From: Turritopsis dohrnii
Taxonomy: Eukaryota; Cnidaria; Hydrozoa; Anthoathecata; Oceaniidae
DNA length: 64,000 nt
Reading direction: 5' to 3'
Assembly (NCBI GenBank): GCA_027922465.2
Contig: BQMF02000040.1
Location: 496,001-560,000 of the forward strand
How positions within the stretch are numbered: the stretch's first letter is position 1; each line of letters begins with the position of its first letter. Positions 41,745 through 53,955 of this stretch are shown here, piece by piece. The notes under the pieces are model-generated. The model did no database searches, was not told where the DNA came from, and worked only from the letters and a program-made list of their open reading frames with translations. The position numbers and the translations under genes were made by a program.

Positions 41745-42562
41745 GGGGAACTAAACTAAAAACATCACACGGTGATTTTTGTGCACTATTTGAAACAGCT
41801 TTAAAAATGCTGAAAGTCAGTTTTTGAATTTTCAAAAAATCATTCTTCGTTCCTGAGATATTGCCGTTTAAAGGTTTTTTCCGAGACATGATCTCCATGG
41901 CAACGTGACATCACAACGTTCTAGAAGATATTGCTGACATATAAATATGTGAATAACTCAGAATTTTTTAATGATATATTGTTAGAACATTGCATGTAGA
42001 GTGGTAAATAACTGCAGTTGTGAAAATAGCAAAGAAATTTATTGCCATTGCCACTATGGCTCGGTTGCAGGTTTCTATCATTTTTTGCTGACAAAGCTAT
42101 ATATCAGCATCCAACACTATTACCATGATGAATTTCGCATTAACTTACGTTCAGTGAAAACTGTTCCATTTTCTAAAATTTCTTTTCCCTTACCTGGGCA
42201 GATCTCCATTTATAGGTTTGTCAGCAAAAAACAGAAGAGACCTGGAAGCAAACCCAGGGTAACCATGGCAATAATTATTTTAGTAATTCGATACCTGTAG
42301 ATGTTTGCCACTACACACACGAATTTCTAGCAGTGTATCACTAATATTTCTTGAGTTATTTACATTTTTGTATGTCAGCGATTTCTTTTTGAACATTGTG
42401 ATGTCACGTTGCCATGGAGATCAAGTTTTGAGCAAAAACTTTAAATCCCGGGATCGAAAATTGATTTTTTGAAAATTCAAAAACTGAATTCTTCCAAATT
42501 CTTCCAAATTCTTCCAAATGGTGTAAAAAAATCAATTTTAATTTTTTGAGTTTAGTTCCCTT
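41745..42562. mobile_element. TTAA-flanked element with long inverted repeats
   Basis: AGGGGAACTAAACTAAAAA at 41,745 and the inverse ending AGTTTAGTTCCCTT at 42,562 lie inside TTAA duplications (41,741-41,744 and 42,563-42,566). The arms stay similar for about 250 bp, with shared phrases such as GATCTCCATGGCAACGTGAC / GTCACGTTGCCATGGAGATC. TTAA sites fit piggyBac or Kolobok elements; no transposase is present. A related inverted segment occurs at 43,530-43,680. Confidence 0.8.
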
Positions 42563-42919
42563 TTAACTGTATCTAGTTTCTTTTAACAGAAATGTAGAAT
42601 GTACGAAGTCAGTATTATTGAAGCCATAAACTACACAAAGCAGACCACAATACCTTTAAAAGTAAAGTATCAAGTATCTGATAAAACGTCTTTTTAAAGT
42701 CTTCAAATTCATTTGCACATTTTTCTTTCCACTCAGTTCATAATTTACTCGTTAATTGGGACTTGAGAGTGCCATGACGTCAGCAGTGGCAATCTCTCAT
42801 AAAAAACAATGATTTTGGAATGTGTAGTGAGTAACATCAACAAGATGATTGCCTCCCTCGTGGGGATTTCTTCGTAGAGATTTCCTGTTTTTCTGACAAC
42901 CTTTACAATGGTTCACAGT

Positions 42920-42970
42920 TACTACGCCCTACCTTACTACGCCCTACCTTACTACGCCCTACCTTACTCC
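42920..42970. repeat. 15-bp minisatellite
   Basis: TTACTACGCCCTACC-type units repeat three times in tandem. Nothing else is seen here. Confidence 0.85.
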
Positions 42971-43529
42971 GATCCTTGAAAACATAAGAGAAAAAAGATA
43001 AAATGAAATTTTTACCATTTTCATACACGATTTACGAGTGCCGCTTTAACATCTTTATATCTTTAAGAAGAAGATCAAGTAAAGAAGAATAAGAAAAAAC
43101 GATTTTGTGAAATATTGATGAAGGGACTCTAACTTTGAATCGATCATTTTCTTCAAAATATCCTGTATTTTGTATAGATGTTACTCCTGGTGGCACCTTT
43201 GTAATGTGGCTAAACCGTTGCTATAAAGAAATTTTACTCCATTCATTTCAATGCTCTCAACAAATGCCACAGTACATGGCTACAAGAATTGGTACTTCTT
43301 GAATTATTCACAAAGTTAGATTTTATTTTTTGAATGAAACCGATTAAGCCATTAACAATGTTCTCGAAATATTCAAACGGGGGGTCACAAAATTTGTTTA
43401 CAAGAAAAAAGCCCCAGGTGCGAGATTGCGACATAGGAAATTTTTTAGTGCTACGCTGCTCGAATTTTGTGTCTATGGTGAAAAACACCTGTAGGTATCA
43501 AAACACTACAAATAAATGGTTACTACGAC

Positions 43530-43680
43530 TTGCTTCCAGGTCTCGGCTTATTTTTTCTGATAAACCTATAAATGAAGATTTGTTTAGGCAAGGGAAACGA
43601 AAATTTCGAAAATGAGACAGATTTTTCTGGACTTAGTTCAAAGCGAATTTCACCGATTTATAACTTTGTCAGCAAAAAAA
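43530..43680. repeat. Inverted partial copy of the interior of the TTAA element
   Basis: ACTTGCTTCCAGGTCTC, GATAAACCTATAAATG and AACTTTGTCAGCAAAAAA match, in reverse orientation, 42,095-42,270 (TTTGTCAGCAAAAAACAGAA, GACCTGGAAGCAAACCC). The match lacks the terminal repeats. Confidence 0.6.
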
Positions 43681-43689
43681 ATATTTTAG

Positions 43690-46600
43690 TTTTCTTCCCC
43701 ATTGATTGGTCTGCAGTTTAACGTTATTTAATCCTAATCGGTTAGAATTTTTTTTTTCTTAAAATTTTCATTTATTTCAGATCTTTCTTTAATCTGATAA
43801 GTGGTTCCAGTCCTTTTTGCTCAGCATATGGTCCTAAAATGGAGATTTGGTCCGAAGTACCCAAGATTTTAGCTCATAATTTACATCATTTTATAACAAG
43901 CACTAGAAATTCTTTTGTTTCCCACTGCCGTTTCTAAATTGAATATTCTGTCTCGGATCGTCATCTGTTACATTTTTCAAAACTGCTGCGTAATTGTAAA
44001 AGCCTGCAAAATACCATTTGATAATTTTGATAACTATTGGTATTAATATACACAATAATATTTAGCTATTCAAGTCTCATTAAAGCCATATATAAAAAGA
44101 TAATTTCACCTCAGGAATTTTTGCACGCTGTTCGTGCTAACAGATCGTTAAAATCCAAATTACTACCGGAATGTCGTAATATCGTTTGATTTAGTACTTA
44201 TGACGTGTGATTGAGAAAATGTTGAAACACGGATTTCCTCAAAGTTATAAACACAGATACGTGAGAAGAGAAGAAATTTTCTTCCCAATCCTTTCGTAGA
44301 AAACTATTTTATTTGACTCTCCCACAACCTCTCCCTTTACAAACTTCACGAAAAGAAAGTGCTAGTGGGTGTCCTTACAGAACCTTCCTATATATTTGCC
44401 TCGAAAAAATTTTTCACACAATAATTTTTCTACTAGATGCAGGCCAGTGAACAATGTTAAAGAATCAATTCCATCTTCATTTGGTAAAAAATCTGTCTTA
44501 TCAAGACCAATAAAAACATAAACAACAATTCGTATGTCTATAGTAACTATGGTAACATAGAACAGAGATCGTTGTTTCTCTATATCTGAAATGTAGTTTT
44601 ACTTAATCGAAATTTTCCAATAATAGTAGAGCAATTGCATGGTCCCAGTAAGTCCCATGTATTTGAGATAACCCCTGAAAGTTTTTCTATAACATTTTTC
44701 TTGTATGGATGTTATGAAGATAGATAGAGGGACACGTGCTATTGAAGTTCATATCATTCAGTACCTGTGTAATATCGTCAGGCTATTTTTGTAAAACTTG
44801 ATAACTAATGACGAAGGACAGGACTATCAAGATATCGGATATCGGATATCGGGACCTTTAGTGCTAAAACTGTTCTCTTGATATAAATATCATGAATGGA
44901 TGAATAAATAAAAGGACATTTGTGACGAAATTTGTTAATACTGCATTTTGTTTCAAAACAAAATTTTTAGAAGTTGTGTTCCTATCATTCGCCATCATGG
45001 GTTTGAGCATCGAGACAGCCGTCTATTTTAGAAACATCTAAAGACTTTTTGCAATAATCGAGTTGAAAGTGTTATAAGGATTAACTGCTTTTAAACCATA
45101 TTTACAGCTCTTAACTTATAAATCTCACCGATGATACTAATCCTTAACACCCCACCGCCATCAAATTTAGCACCCTACCGCCATCTGATTAGAGGACTGA
45201 TCAATGAAAAAACATCGCAATTTAGTGGAATGTTCTAAATAAAGACGACTTTGTTTATTTTCTCTAAGGCTTTGGAACCAGAAGAATGAACGAAAATGTT
45301 ATGGAATATAAGTAACGAAGGGAATTTTCTCAAACACACATCCACCAAGCATTGAATACAAGTTCAATTCGTCATGATGAATGTTAATCCTTTATTCGAC
45401 TCAATAGCGAGTTCAAAGGCTATTCTTTTAAGAATAACTTCAATGTAGAATATAAATCTACTGTTGCTAAGAATCATAAAAACCAATTTATTTATTCGTT
45501 AGGAGCGATACAAATATGATATTCGATTAAATTAGTAATTTGAAATACAAAAAATGCGCTCCAATATACAGTATATTGTGGTCACCCTAGCTGATATTTA
45601 TAGACTGTATGATGAGTATCTTTGCAAATAAACTAACCAATATTGATAGAATCATTAGTGATTGCTTTCCATGTGTTGATGATATCTGCATCAACGACAG
45701 TATGTGCTTTTCGTTCCAATTCGTGATGGCGAATTAATGGTATCTGATCGTGTGTTTTGAGCGTTTGTCGTAAATAGATCATTACAGAAAGCTTTCGTAA
45801 TTACTTTTAACTGGATGGTGCCAGTCCGTCATCATTATGAATTCCTGTAATAGTCTCACTAATAGCTTTTAAAAATAGATAGCTAATGCGTAAAGTCTTT
45901 CACGCGATCAGCTCTCAAGGTCAATAAATTACAGTAAACGAAAAGAGAATAATCTGATATAGTCGATAAAAAATTAAAGAAAGAGGTTTTAAAACGTACG
46001 ATAAGTCCAACATTAAAATAGTTTCAATTTTTGTCCCACCACACAATCAGGTTAAAAAAAAAAAAGGATCGCAAAAATATGTTCAATTCGGATTCAAGAC
46101 GGTGAACGTCTCCATGGAAACTTCTTCTTTTACTATCCAAGAGAATATCTATCAAAATATTCGAAAGAGTGGAATATTCTTCTATTTTGTTTTCGTAAAG
46201 ATTTTGAAGTTGTATCCAGATGGAATGTTGGGATGTTTAGCTAATGCCCAGTTGTTTTACCTGTCTAATACGACGATTATTGATTCCATTTTTACAGTAC
46301 GAAGTTTCCTAGAAAGTAAAGCTTAAAAACTGTTTGCTCTTGATTAGACAGTCGTTTTATCTTTGTAAATTGATTCAAAGAAATGAATTAATCAAGACCA
46401 AAATTCTTTTCTGTGGGAAATTCCAAGCTTTGATTGAACAATAGGAAAGGATTTGAAATGTCAAAATAATGTAAAAAGTCAGACCAAAAATTCCAAAGCG
46501 TGTTAACCTTGGCGAGTATAATTTATTTATACATAGTTTGAGAGAATGAGACATTTTGTCAAATACATCTGCTATTTGTCTTGATTACCTATTATTTCTC

Positions 46601-46950
46601 AAAAAAAAGGATCCATTTTCACGTTCAGAGTAATACATAAAATTATGAAACACAATCCCACTAAACAAACTTTTTAAAACAAAATTAGATGGAGTTCTCC
46701 CGACAATCTACTTTTCTGTATACATCAGGATAGCATATATTTGTCCCGCTATTCGTGCCGTCAATATCCTATCGTGACAAAATATTTCAGAGGCATTAGT
46801 TGCTAATGACATTGCTAGACAAGCAATCATGTGGCGAACAAAAGATAAATTATCAAAATGACAAGAAAGGCATTCGTCGTTTTTTGTTAACAACTTTGTA
46901 AATGGACAAAGGATCTATAAATAAATATCTTTGTTCTTGATGACCCATCC
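43690..46950. other. Gene-free stretch
   Basis: This 3.2-kb stretch holds only short unsupported ORFs (for example 46,102-46,326). I see no domain, RNA gene or clear repeat structure apart from small direct words near 44,830. Confidence 0.4.
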
Positions 46951-47056
46951 GTTAATGTGTATACATGTATATGTATATATATATTATATATAATGCCAAA
47001 AGATTTGTGAATTTTAAAGCTGGCTTGTCCTCTGAGAAGACAGGTTGTGGCATCCG

Positions 47057-47089
47057 ATGAATAAGGGAGAAAGGCATTATGTCGAGTAA
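47057..47089 (+). promoter_or_regulatory. Possible short upstream ORF overlapping the deiodinase start
   Basis: An ATG at 47,057 opens a ten-codon frame ending at 47,089, overlapping the proposed start codon at 47,079 in another frame. If the transcript begins further upstream, it could reduce initiation at 47,079. The transcript start is unknown, so the role is speculative. Confidence 0.3.
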
Positions 47090-47965
47090 AAAAGAAAAAA
47101 TGGCGAAGCCTTTCGTAAAGATCGGTGTAGGATTCATGTTCAATCTTGGTAAGGTTGGCTTAATGATTCCATTGACAAGAAAAAAAATTTACAAGCAAAT
47201 GAGAGTCGGTGCGGCCACGGAAGACAATAACGACTTTGCTGATACGCTGTTTTCAAAAGAAATGTACAAAGCCGTGGTCAAACAAATGGTCATAGACATT
47301 TCAAAGACTGTTCGATTGAACAAACTGGTTCCCAACTTCCAATTATGTCGGTTAACCGAAAATCAACCTGAAGACGCTGTGATTTGGAAGGATTTGTATG
47401 GCATCCAACGAAAGGGCGTTCCTCTAGTGATCAGCTTCGGAAGTTGCAGCTGACCTTCGTTTATAAAAAACTTGCAACGGTTTTTCGAAATGTTTCAAGC
47501 ATATGGAAAAATTGTTGATTTTGCTGTCGTCTATATCGAAGAAGCGCATCCTAGCAATACTTGGAATTTGAAGGTGAATTTTCTTGTTGACTTTTAACGA
47601 GGATGCAAGGTTGTTTTTTTTTATTAGTGAATTCGTTTAAGAAAATGTTACTCTAGCTTTGCGTTCGTCTTAGCGCGTCTTATCATGTCTATATTAATTT
47701 TTAGAATCAGCGCTCACGTGAATCTCACAAAAGTTTAACGGACCGAATGGAAGCGGCGCAAGATATACAGCAACTAATACCAGGTGTTTCGGTCTATGTT
47801 GATCCACTTGACAATAAAATTAACAAAGCGTTTGGTGCGTACCCGGAGAGACTATACATTCTTCAGGACAGTGTGGTCAGATATCAAGGAAAAATGGGGC
47901 CGTTTGGTTACTCTTTAGAAGACATCGAATCATGGATTACAACATTTAGGAGCACTAGATTGTAA
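47079..47965 (+). CDS. Iodothyronine deiodinase-like selenoprotein (two exons, TGA = Sec)
   Basis: Exon 1 is 47,079-47,573 (donor GTGAAT) and exon 2 is 47,705-47,965 (acceptor TTTTTAG). They join in phase 0 to give 251 residues, normal for deiodinases. The in-frame TGA at 47,451-47,453 (codon 125) sits in ISFGSCS-U-PSF, where the family has NFGSCTUPPF, so it must be read as selenocysteine. The frame continues without a stop through VYIEEAHPSNTWN, RESHKSLTDRMEAAQ and AYPERLYILQDSVVRYQGK to the true stop. Deiodinases remove iodine from thyroid hormones through the Sec; in invertebrates the substrate is often uncertain. Residues 12-30 (VKIGVGFMFNLGKVGLMI) are mildly hydrophobic and may be the N-terminal membrane anchor of the family. 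A reading without recoding stops at residue 124, which would be a dead protein. Confidence 0.88.
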
Positions 47966-47969
47966 TTTC

Positions 47970-48045
47970 AGAATTATGAATAAGGATGTGTGAAACTAAC
48001 GTACTTTCGGTTACCGTTCAATTTTCTACACCGAGTGATTTCGTT
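47970..48045 (+). promoter_or_regulatory. Weak SECIS candidate in the deiodinase 3' UTR
   Basis: ATGA (47,976) and TGAT (48,036) bracket a foldable stretch: GG.TGTGTGAAA can pair with TTTTCTACACC through about ten bases. Unpaired bases separate the stem from the AUGA/UGAU core, so it is not a canonical SECIS. No better one was found by eye in 700 bp of downstream sequence. The first AATAAA is at 48,329. Confidence 0.3.
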
Positions 48046-48394
48046 TATATTCTAAAAAGAAGACCTTTTCCTTTTATTGAAAGGAAGCGTTTAATCTTGA
48101 AAATAATTTGTGAATACGCATTCAGCAATATTATAAATACATATATTTCATACATGTAAAAAGAGTTTTGTACATAATTGAAAATCTATAAAATTTTGTG
48201 AAAATTCATTCATAAAAAACTGTATTTATTTATTTATTTTGAATTTGGGGATAGGGAATGACTATTTGTTTATGCAACCTATTATAAAATAGAAAAACAA
48301 GTACGATGTAATTATATCTCCTTTGATGAATAAATAATCAACCAAATGAAGATTTCGTCGTATATTGCTATACCCATCTAATCTCGAAAAGTCT

Positions 48395-48480
48395 CTTTGA
48401 CAACCCCCTGAGACTTTCGAGACGCACGTTTCCTGAGACTTTCGACACGCACGTCCTCTGAGACTTTCGATACGTTCCCT
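48395..48480. repeat. Three-copy tandem repeat (CTGAGACTTTCGA units)
   Basis: CTGAGACTTTCGAGACGCAC, CTGAGACTTTCGACACGCAC and CTGAGACTTTCGATACG follow one another at about 24-28 bp spacing. It lies about 450 bp after the deiodinase stop. Function unknown. Confidence 0.85.
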
Positions 48481-48489
48481 CAGTACTTC

Positions 48490-51400
48490 ATTGACGCATT
48501 TAATTTAAATTTGATTTTTTTTTCTGAAAAAACATCCCGTTTCTGAGTTTGGGATTTGTATTTTACATCTGATTTCACGCAACTTACATAACCGAGTAGT
48601 CCGGGGATGACTTTTAAAGAGTCAAGGTCATTTCCGAACTTCAGAAGTCTGCATTCTTTTGACGCAATTTCCGCTAATGCTGCTGTAAAAATTCATAATT
48701 GCACGAGGCCGCACGTTCTATGAAGTAATGAAAACAGTAGCATATTACCTTATATGTAGGGCTGATGACATTCGTAAAAAACTACAAATTTTGTCAAAGA
48801 AATATTTATAACATGCTCCAACTAATTTAATTTTAAAAATCGAATCCATTTAGTTCGCATTGCTTCGCACGAAACGCAGGCATGACATATCATTGGCAGT
48901 TTCATAAGTCGGCTTCCGTAAAGTTCAGATCTATTGTGAACATGTGAAGAAAAATTCCTGTTATCAGCCATTAGATTAAAAACGTTTATCAGTTAATGGC
49001 TCAGGAATAGCATGTAATTGTATTGTTTATCCCAGTTCCATCGCGTGACAGAGAAAAAAAACTCACAAAATGTCTTTTCATTGTGAAAAGGACAGGAATG
49101 CAAATCAACTTTAATAATTTCAACTGGGAAAAGTTCTTATATCAGAAAAAAAGTGGAAAACCATTCTTCTTATTTTTATTAGTAAGTAATGAAAATATCA
49201 TGAAAGTCAAAACTAATATTTATTTTTGACAGTTTTTAGAATCTTACACGTAACAGAAAATAAAATCAACAAACACAACGACAGAGCCGAAAGAAAAAGT
49301 TTTGGTTTTTCATAATTTCATGTATGTTAGCTAATAAAATTTTGGTTTCGTCAAAAGAAATCTTGCAAGCCTGCGTTGAGGTTTGTGACCTTGACTGAAT
49401 AATATTTATAATATATTGTTCAGACAATTGGTAACGAGGCCTCAAGCATATCTATAGTTTGTCGCTTTAATTGTTATCCGCTTATCAGGCGAAAACGAAA
49501 CGAACGCCAATAGCAACTAATGCAACTTATATTTCCTATAACGGCTTGGATCTTGCAACCAACTAAAAGAACATTTCCGTCCTATAATCGTGCCTTGGTA
49601 TAAAGTGTATTTAGATGATGAATCATTCCTAGAAAAAAAGGACGTATTAATTTAAAGAATGCATATTTTTTGATTTTTATTACTCAGAGTGGTTGCTTGT
49701 TCGCTTGACACAAAACATAAAGCCTTCGAGGGGCCGAGGCATAACAGTTTTCCGGTCGAGAAACTATGAGAAGGTGAATACTCAGTTGGGGTAAGTAATA
49801 AGAATAGATAATAATAAAAATTGAACTCACAAGGGGATTGAGCAGTTCCACTTAACTTGTTGGAAATTACAATGATTATTAAGTTGAGAAACCGACAGAA
49901 AAGTTCGAGTAATCGAAGAACTCGAGAAATCGAGTGGTCGAGTTTTTCCGAATCCCCTGTAGTAATGATAAGTAAATGTTAAAATCCACCTTGAACCAGA
50001 TGAAAAGCAGAATTACAAAAAGAAAGTGTAATCTAGTCCCATTAATAAATTTCATATTGCATTGCATGTGGCGTGTGCGTGGGTGTGATTTTCGAGCCAC
50101 CAATAGCTGGAAACACGATCACGTCCACAGGAGGTTGGATATTGAAGTATTCTGTGTATACAATATGTGTATACAATACGTGTTTCTGAAAAAGAGAGAA
50201 TGTGTGGGAGTTGTACACGCACTATTAAATGCCAATGACTTTTAATGACCTTTAATGTGCATTTCCACTTTATAATATACAGACTTCAATATCTATGTTG
50301 GCCACGTTAAACTAAAAACTTCTCCTTCAGAGTTTTCACTATACAAAATCGAAAAAGCGTCAAAACAGTGAAAAAAAAGAATGATTACAAAATGGAAAAT
50401 GGTCAGAAAGGCCATTTTTGCAGCCCTTCGAAATACCTAAAAAACTTGTAAACTCTTACGTTGGATTTACCAATCCCGTGTTTTCTTTTGTGTTTTCACA
50501 TAGGGATAACCTATCAGTAACTAGATACGCTGTTATTGTCGAGTCAAAAAGTCACTGTGATGAAGTGCAATGGTGCATAGATTTTTGGGCGACTTTCTAT
50601 AAAAATGTTCTTCTTCGCAGTGATTTACAAAAATTTTTGATAGCAATTGGGAGGAAAGAAAATCGGAATGGTGAGTATGAATGAACTAGAATAAAACTGG
50701 AAGGAAAAATACCTTTCCGATTTTCCGACATATATTGGTTAAATATCGTACCCAGCCTCGTGTTGATGTGATAATATGATGGACGTTATCGGAAATTGCT
50801 TCATAGCGATTTCCAGTTAAGCAAAACTCATAATCGGGTTTTTGATATCTAACATTACGTCCCGTCAAAACCAGTGGGTATTTATTTATTTACTAAATGC
50901 GTCCTGCACTTTGATAAAACATCAACTTTCAAACTGAACTTCGGAACAAATGTTCTGAGAAGTGTTATGGTATCGATGCAGTTCAACAACTTAACAACAA
51001 ACTCAAAAAAGTGTTTGTTTAGTGATGACAGAAAAGTTCATAAAAAGAGAGCAAAGCAAAAGAAGGTGATAGGTCAAACTACAACTAATCCCATCTTTTA
51101 TCTCAAGTGCAAATAACTTTGTGTTCTTGTGCTATTTCGGTGGATGACTGTGTAATTCCTATTGTCATCTTGTATTTTAAGAGTTCAATGGGAGTATTAA
51201 TCATTGTAGCACAGGAGTTTGTTATTGCGTATCGAAGTAAACAACGAAAGCTGAAGCGTTGCTAAGTATGCATTGATGACAAGGAAAGAAGTGTTAGCGT
51301 GACAAATTTTCGTGACTGCAACTTTTCGTGTCAGCCTATTGATTGCAGTACGCATTACATCAAAAGATATTTATCCCACAACTATTTAAAACATGATCAC

Positions 51401-52068
51401 AAACTGTGTAATTAAGCTATTATGGTATTTTCATACACAAAGCCATTTCTCCCGCAGTTGTCCATACCATGATCACAATAGAAAGATCGGTCTGATTTTG
51501 TTTTATCGAAGCAATTAAAATCTAGTAGAACAATCGCAGACTGTTCTTGAAAATGTTTCACAATAAAAATTCTCCAGAAAGTATCCAGTGGAAAGTCTTT
51601 GCAAATTTTATGAATTAGGGACTGATCATATTGAGATTTTTATCGCGACAGGGCAGAGGAAAGTTTCCCCGTTACAGTTTTTTTCAATTGCAATCATATC
51701 CTGTGTAAAAATTCGTTAATAATAACAATAAAACGAGATTTTGTCCCGTCTTACCTGTGTGAAAATCACCCCTGGGATAATTTTTATGTAATTGTTTATA
51801 TGAAAATTAAATAACTGTTTGTAACATCATCTCGTCTCAGTTAGACGGGGGTAATTGTGAGCATAAGGAAAAACACCTCGTATTTGCTTTATCAAGATCC
51901 TCCGGCAACAATAAAGGAGATATCCGCTGATTTGAGATTGAGACAAGGTGATTTCTTTTTGTATCCAAAAAAAAAAACAAATCTAGCGAGAATTCAGAAA
52001 AACTAGGATCTCATCTTGCCTCGCACTAAATAAATAAATCAAATTAACGCTATAGCGTTAAACGTCCC
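48490..52068. other. Gene-free stretch
   Basis: Short ORFs occur (49,879-50,103; 49,976-50,245; 50,418-50,684; 50,874-51,116), none with a recognised domain or convincing splice extension. 50,540-50,625 carries a degenerate copy of the GTCAAAAAGTCACT repeat seen at 24,840. Confidence 0.4.
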
Positions 52069-52071
52069 TTA

Positions 52072-52728
52072 AGGGCAATTTACACGGTACGATTTTTCAT
52101 ACGATTTTTGTCGTACAGGTCGTATCGCACTTAACATAAAAAATCGTACGAAAATGTGTCGTATTATGGTGTCGTGCACGACAAAAAAAAAGTTAAATAT
52201 GTTTAACTTTCATACGACATCGTACGAAAATTAACCAATCATATCGAAGCAGACAATACTTCAAGTGAGGGAAAAGAGAAAAAAACAAAATATTTTTATC
52301 TCTCATTAACGTATCCTTTTTGGCAATATCTTTTTGAATTAGAGAGAGCAAAAAATCGACATCTTCTGGTCTCATTCTCAAATAATTGGCATATATGGCA
52401 ACTTCTTCATTTCGAAGTTCCAAATTAGTATAGAGACCTTTTAAATCTCTTCTTTGCAACCATTACTTGGTCCACTCTGAACGTGTTTTACGTTTCTTCT
52501 TTGCTTTTGTGTTATCTTCAATTTAAAAAATGCGGATATTTTGATATCGCGCAGCACAGCTTCATCACTCTCCATTTTTTTCATTAAAAATCATTTCTCT
52601 CTTCTGAGTGTCGTAACGTGTAAACACATGCATCTTTAAAAAAAAAAAAAAAACATACATCAAATGTGTACGACAAAAATCGTACGACAAAAATCGTACG
52701 ACAAAAATCGTACCGTGTAAATTACCCT
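52072..52728. mobile_element. PIF/Harbinger-like element
   Basis: The ends AGGGCAATTTACACGGTACG and, inverted, AGGGTAATTTACACGGTACG differ at one position. TTA flanks both sides (52,069-52,071 and 52,729-52,731), the 3-bp duplication typical of PIF/Harbinger. Subterminal ATCGTACGACAAAA words are repeated near the right end. The minus strand keeps the start of a Harbinger-type transposase. At 657 bp it is a deletion derivative. Confidence 0.9.
52193..52459 (-). pseudogene. Harbinger transposase N-terminal fragment
   Basis: The frame begins MQRRDLKGLYTNLELRNEEV and continues NYLRMRPEDVDFLLSLIQKD and KKDTLMRDK. These match the N-terminal segment of Harbinger-type nuclease transposases (LRM-PE-F-LL...DT-MR). 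The DDE catalytic core is missing, so the piece is an internal-deletion remnant. Confidence 0.8.
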
Positions 52729-53004
52729 TTAGTTAAAAACCCGAACAAACAAATTTCTGGTGAGCCAGAGATAACGATTTGGAAGCAAATTGCAAATTGG
52801 TTTCACGATATCTTAGTGGGTGAGAGATTCAAGGGCGCTGAAAATGATTTGAAGTTTCACCCACTGACGCCCATCCATTTTCTTATGGGCGGCCACATCA
52901 ATAAAAAAATTTATTTCAAAGATTGCTGTAAAAATAGAACACATTATAAAATCGGTAGCCTTTCAGAAGGTTTTTATTTTACTTTCAGAAAAGCACCTTC
53001 TTAA
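52726..53004 (+). CDS. Unrecognised ORF beside the Harbinger-like element
   Basis: An open frame crosses the right edge of the element and, outside it, encodes about 85 residues with Trp- and Lys-containing phrases (ITIWKQIANWFHDILVGERF, PIHFLMGGHINKKIYFKDC). Composition looks more protein-like than nearby noise, but no family is recognised. It could be an exon of an unseen gene or an older transposon fragment. The start is unclear because the upstream part of the frame is element sequence. Confidence 0.25.
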   Translation, partial: PLVKNPNKQISGEPEITIWKQIANWFHDILVGERFKGAENDLKFHPLTPIHFLMGGHINKKIYFKDCCKNRTHYKIGSLSEGFYFTFRKAPS

Positions 53005-53569
53005 CCCTTGACCTTTATACGCCTAAGTTCATCAATTCAACTTAATAATGCAATAAGCCAAAGACCTGACTTCAGTTGAATACGAGGGCGTAAGGTTAAG
53101 CTTGGTTTATTGGATAATCTTTGAGCCATTTTGTTCTTGTGCTTAGAAAACAACTCAGCCATTCTCTGTTGCTATGACCTAATTTTCTAATCACTGTGTA
53201 GGCTTATGTGAAATTCATTCTTAAGGGGCAAATATTTTACCTTTTTAAATTTTTCACTTTATCGACTCCAGTTTAATGCAGTCGTTAAAGTTTATTATTT
53301 CGGCACATCGATTCGGTGAATCCAATTTTGAACTCTATCTGCGCACTTTACTACTTTTCCTTGTTCTGTATTTTTTCATGTTTAATTGAATGTTTTTTCT
53401 CCACATTTTCTTGGCAATACCACAGACAGGAGCATAGTCATTTGTACATCCTCTATTGCATATCTATTTATACATCTAACACTTTTTTTAATTTTGTGTG
53501 TCATTATGGAGTATGTTATGTAAACATTCCAACAAAAATGGCAGGTCAAATACTGTTTTGTGTCAGGTG

Positions 53570-53955
53570 GCTATTATTTCTCACGTATATTTGATTCCAT
53601 TTTGGTTTTTCCTGAGTGTCCAAGCAGTCATCAAAAACAAAAACAAAAACAAAAACAAAAACATAAACATAAACATAAACATAAACATCAAAAACAAACA
53701 AACACTTTGTTGATTAGTTATTTATGGAATGAAAATAAACAAACATTATGCTGACATATGCAAAGTCATTTCCAACAGTAACATTAAGAATATATTCATC
53801 TGACAAATCGCTACCATCACATTAATACGGTGAAAACACTTATGAAAAGTATTTGAACAAATGAGGCCAACCCTGAGCCTTACCCTCGCCAACCCAAACA
53901 CATTCCACAAGGTTTACACCGTAAAGTCTGATGGTAACGAGTTGTCAGACGAATA
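53570..53955. repeat. Interspersed repeat family, copy 2 (compact)
   Basis: This is the compact version of the repeat at 19,090-20,720: TTTTGGTTTTTCCTGAGTG, an AAAAAC/ATAAAC microsatellite (53,633-53,705), GATTAGTTATTTATGGAATG, and GAGGCCAACCCTGAGCCTTA follow in order. No coding content. Confidence 0.75.

Noticed and set aside
49023..51116. Several ORFs of 60-90 residues
   Set aside because: No recognised domain, no consistent splice extensions, and lengths expected by chance in AT-rich DNA.
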